From JALZAA01 sp046724435 (GTDB taxonomy: Bacteria; Actinomycetota; Acidimicrobiia; IMCC26256; JACDBD01): a DNA stretch of 13,128 nt. The stretch covers positions 1 through 13,128 of the forward strand of contig JBKOWN010000193.1 in assembly GCA_046724435.1 (NCBI GenBank). The letters are read 5' to 3'. This document shows positions 12,913-13,128 of this stretch, piece after piece. Under the pieces are notes generated by a model, which was not told where the DNA came from, did not search any database, and saw nothing but the letters and a program-made list of their open reading frames with translations. The translations under genes were made by a program, and so were the position numbers. The number at the start of each line of letters is the position of its first letter. Position 1 is the stretch's first letter.

Positions 12913-13128
12913 TCAGCTGCCGAGGCAGCGGTTCACGACCTCCTCGACCTGTTGCCGCTTCGGTGTGCCAGGGTCGTCGGTGTAATGCACGACGACGTCG
13001 TTCCGCTGCTCAGTCGACGGACCGGCCAGCGACGAGCCGATCCTCTCCTTGGCCCGGGTCGCGTCGGAACGGTTGGGGAAGAAGTCCACGATCGCCGAGA
13101 AGAAGAGGAGCGGGGGCTCCTCGAGGTC
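12913..13128 (-). CDS. Unrecognised protein, C-terminal fragment (5' end outside window)
   Basis: The frame is open on the minus strand from the right edge to TGA 12915-12913, giving the last 71 residues. Third codon positions are mostly G or C, as in the neighbouring genes, which supports real coding. The fragment begins DLEEPPLLFFSAIVDFFP and ends VEEVVNRCLGS. I recognise no domain. The part seen is mixed hydrophobic then charged, with one cysteine near the end and no membrane segment. It ends 33 bases before miaB in the same direction. In mycobacteria recX and recA lie upstream of miaB, but this fragment does not look like RecX. Confidence 0.6.
   Translation of the reverse strand, partial: DLEEPPLLFFSAIVDFFPNRSDATRAKERIGSSLAGPSTEQRNDVVVHYTDDPGTPKRQQVEEVVNRCLGS

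Overview
The window is high-GC bacterial chromosome, most likely from an actinomycete-phylum organism (Actinomycetota). Three things point there. The SOS boxes are of the GAAC-N4-GTTC type used by actinobacterial LexA. lexA is divergent from a small LysM protein gene followed by nrdR, as in Mycobacterium (lexA / Rv2719c / nrdR). The order miaB-miaA-dapF-hflX is also the mycobacterial one. An E. coli-type DapD, instead of the mycobacterial type, suggests a deeper-branching lineage (Acidimicrobiia is possible), but that is inference. I see no mobile element, CRISPR array, tRNA or rRNA; this is housekeeping chromosome.

Layout. (1) 2-265, plus: the 3' end of a class III nucleotide cyclase gene. 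(2) 281-4228, all minus: a LysM membrane protein, the ribonucleotide reductase repressor nrdR, and the B12-dependent ribonucleotide reductase nrdJ, which has its own strong promoter carrying a palindromic operator candidate and a NrdR box. (3) 4229-4590: a 362-base divergent control region with four LexA boxes, a lexA promoter, a DNA-damage-type promoter candidate for the LysM gene and a purine-rich leader containing a 14-bp tandem repeat. (4) 4591-5217, plus: lexA. (5) 5226-12879, all minus: a tightly packed run miaB-miaA-dapF-hflX, a 73-base gap with a hairpin, then dapC-dapD-dapE. Most junctions are 4-base stop/start overlaps. (6) 12913-13128, minus: the 3' end of an unrecognised gene.

How the genes work together. 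The left half links DNA damage sensing (LexA), a likely SOS cell-division or cell-wall factor (LysM protein), and dNTP supply (NrdJ under NrdR). The right half combines tRNA A37 modification (MiaA makes i6A, MiaB makes ms2i6A), ribosome rescue/splitting (HflX), and four consecutive steps of the succinylase lysine/meso-diaminopimelate pathway (DapD, DapC, DapE, DapF). These supply lysine and the peptidoglycan cross-linking residue.

The points most worth a second look are: a DapF whose first catalytic cysteine is serine and whose neighbouring signature arginine is glycine; a miaA with no plausible ATG/GTG/TTG start but an ATAG overlap with miaB; the operator embedded in the nrdJ promoter; and the dense LexA-box array with the unusual leader of the LysM gene. 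I did not find a clearly new multi-gene system.
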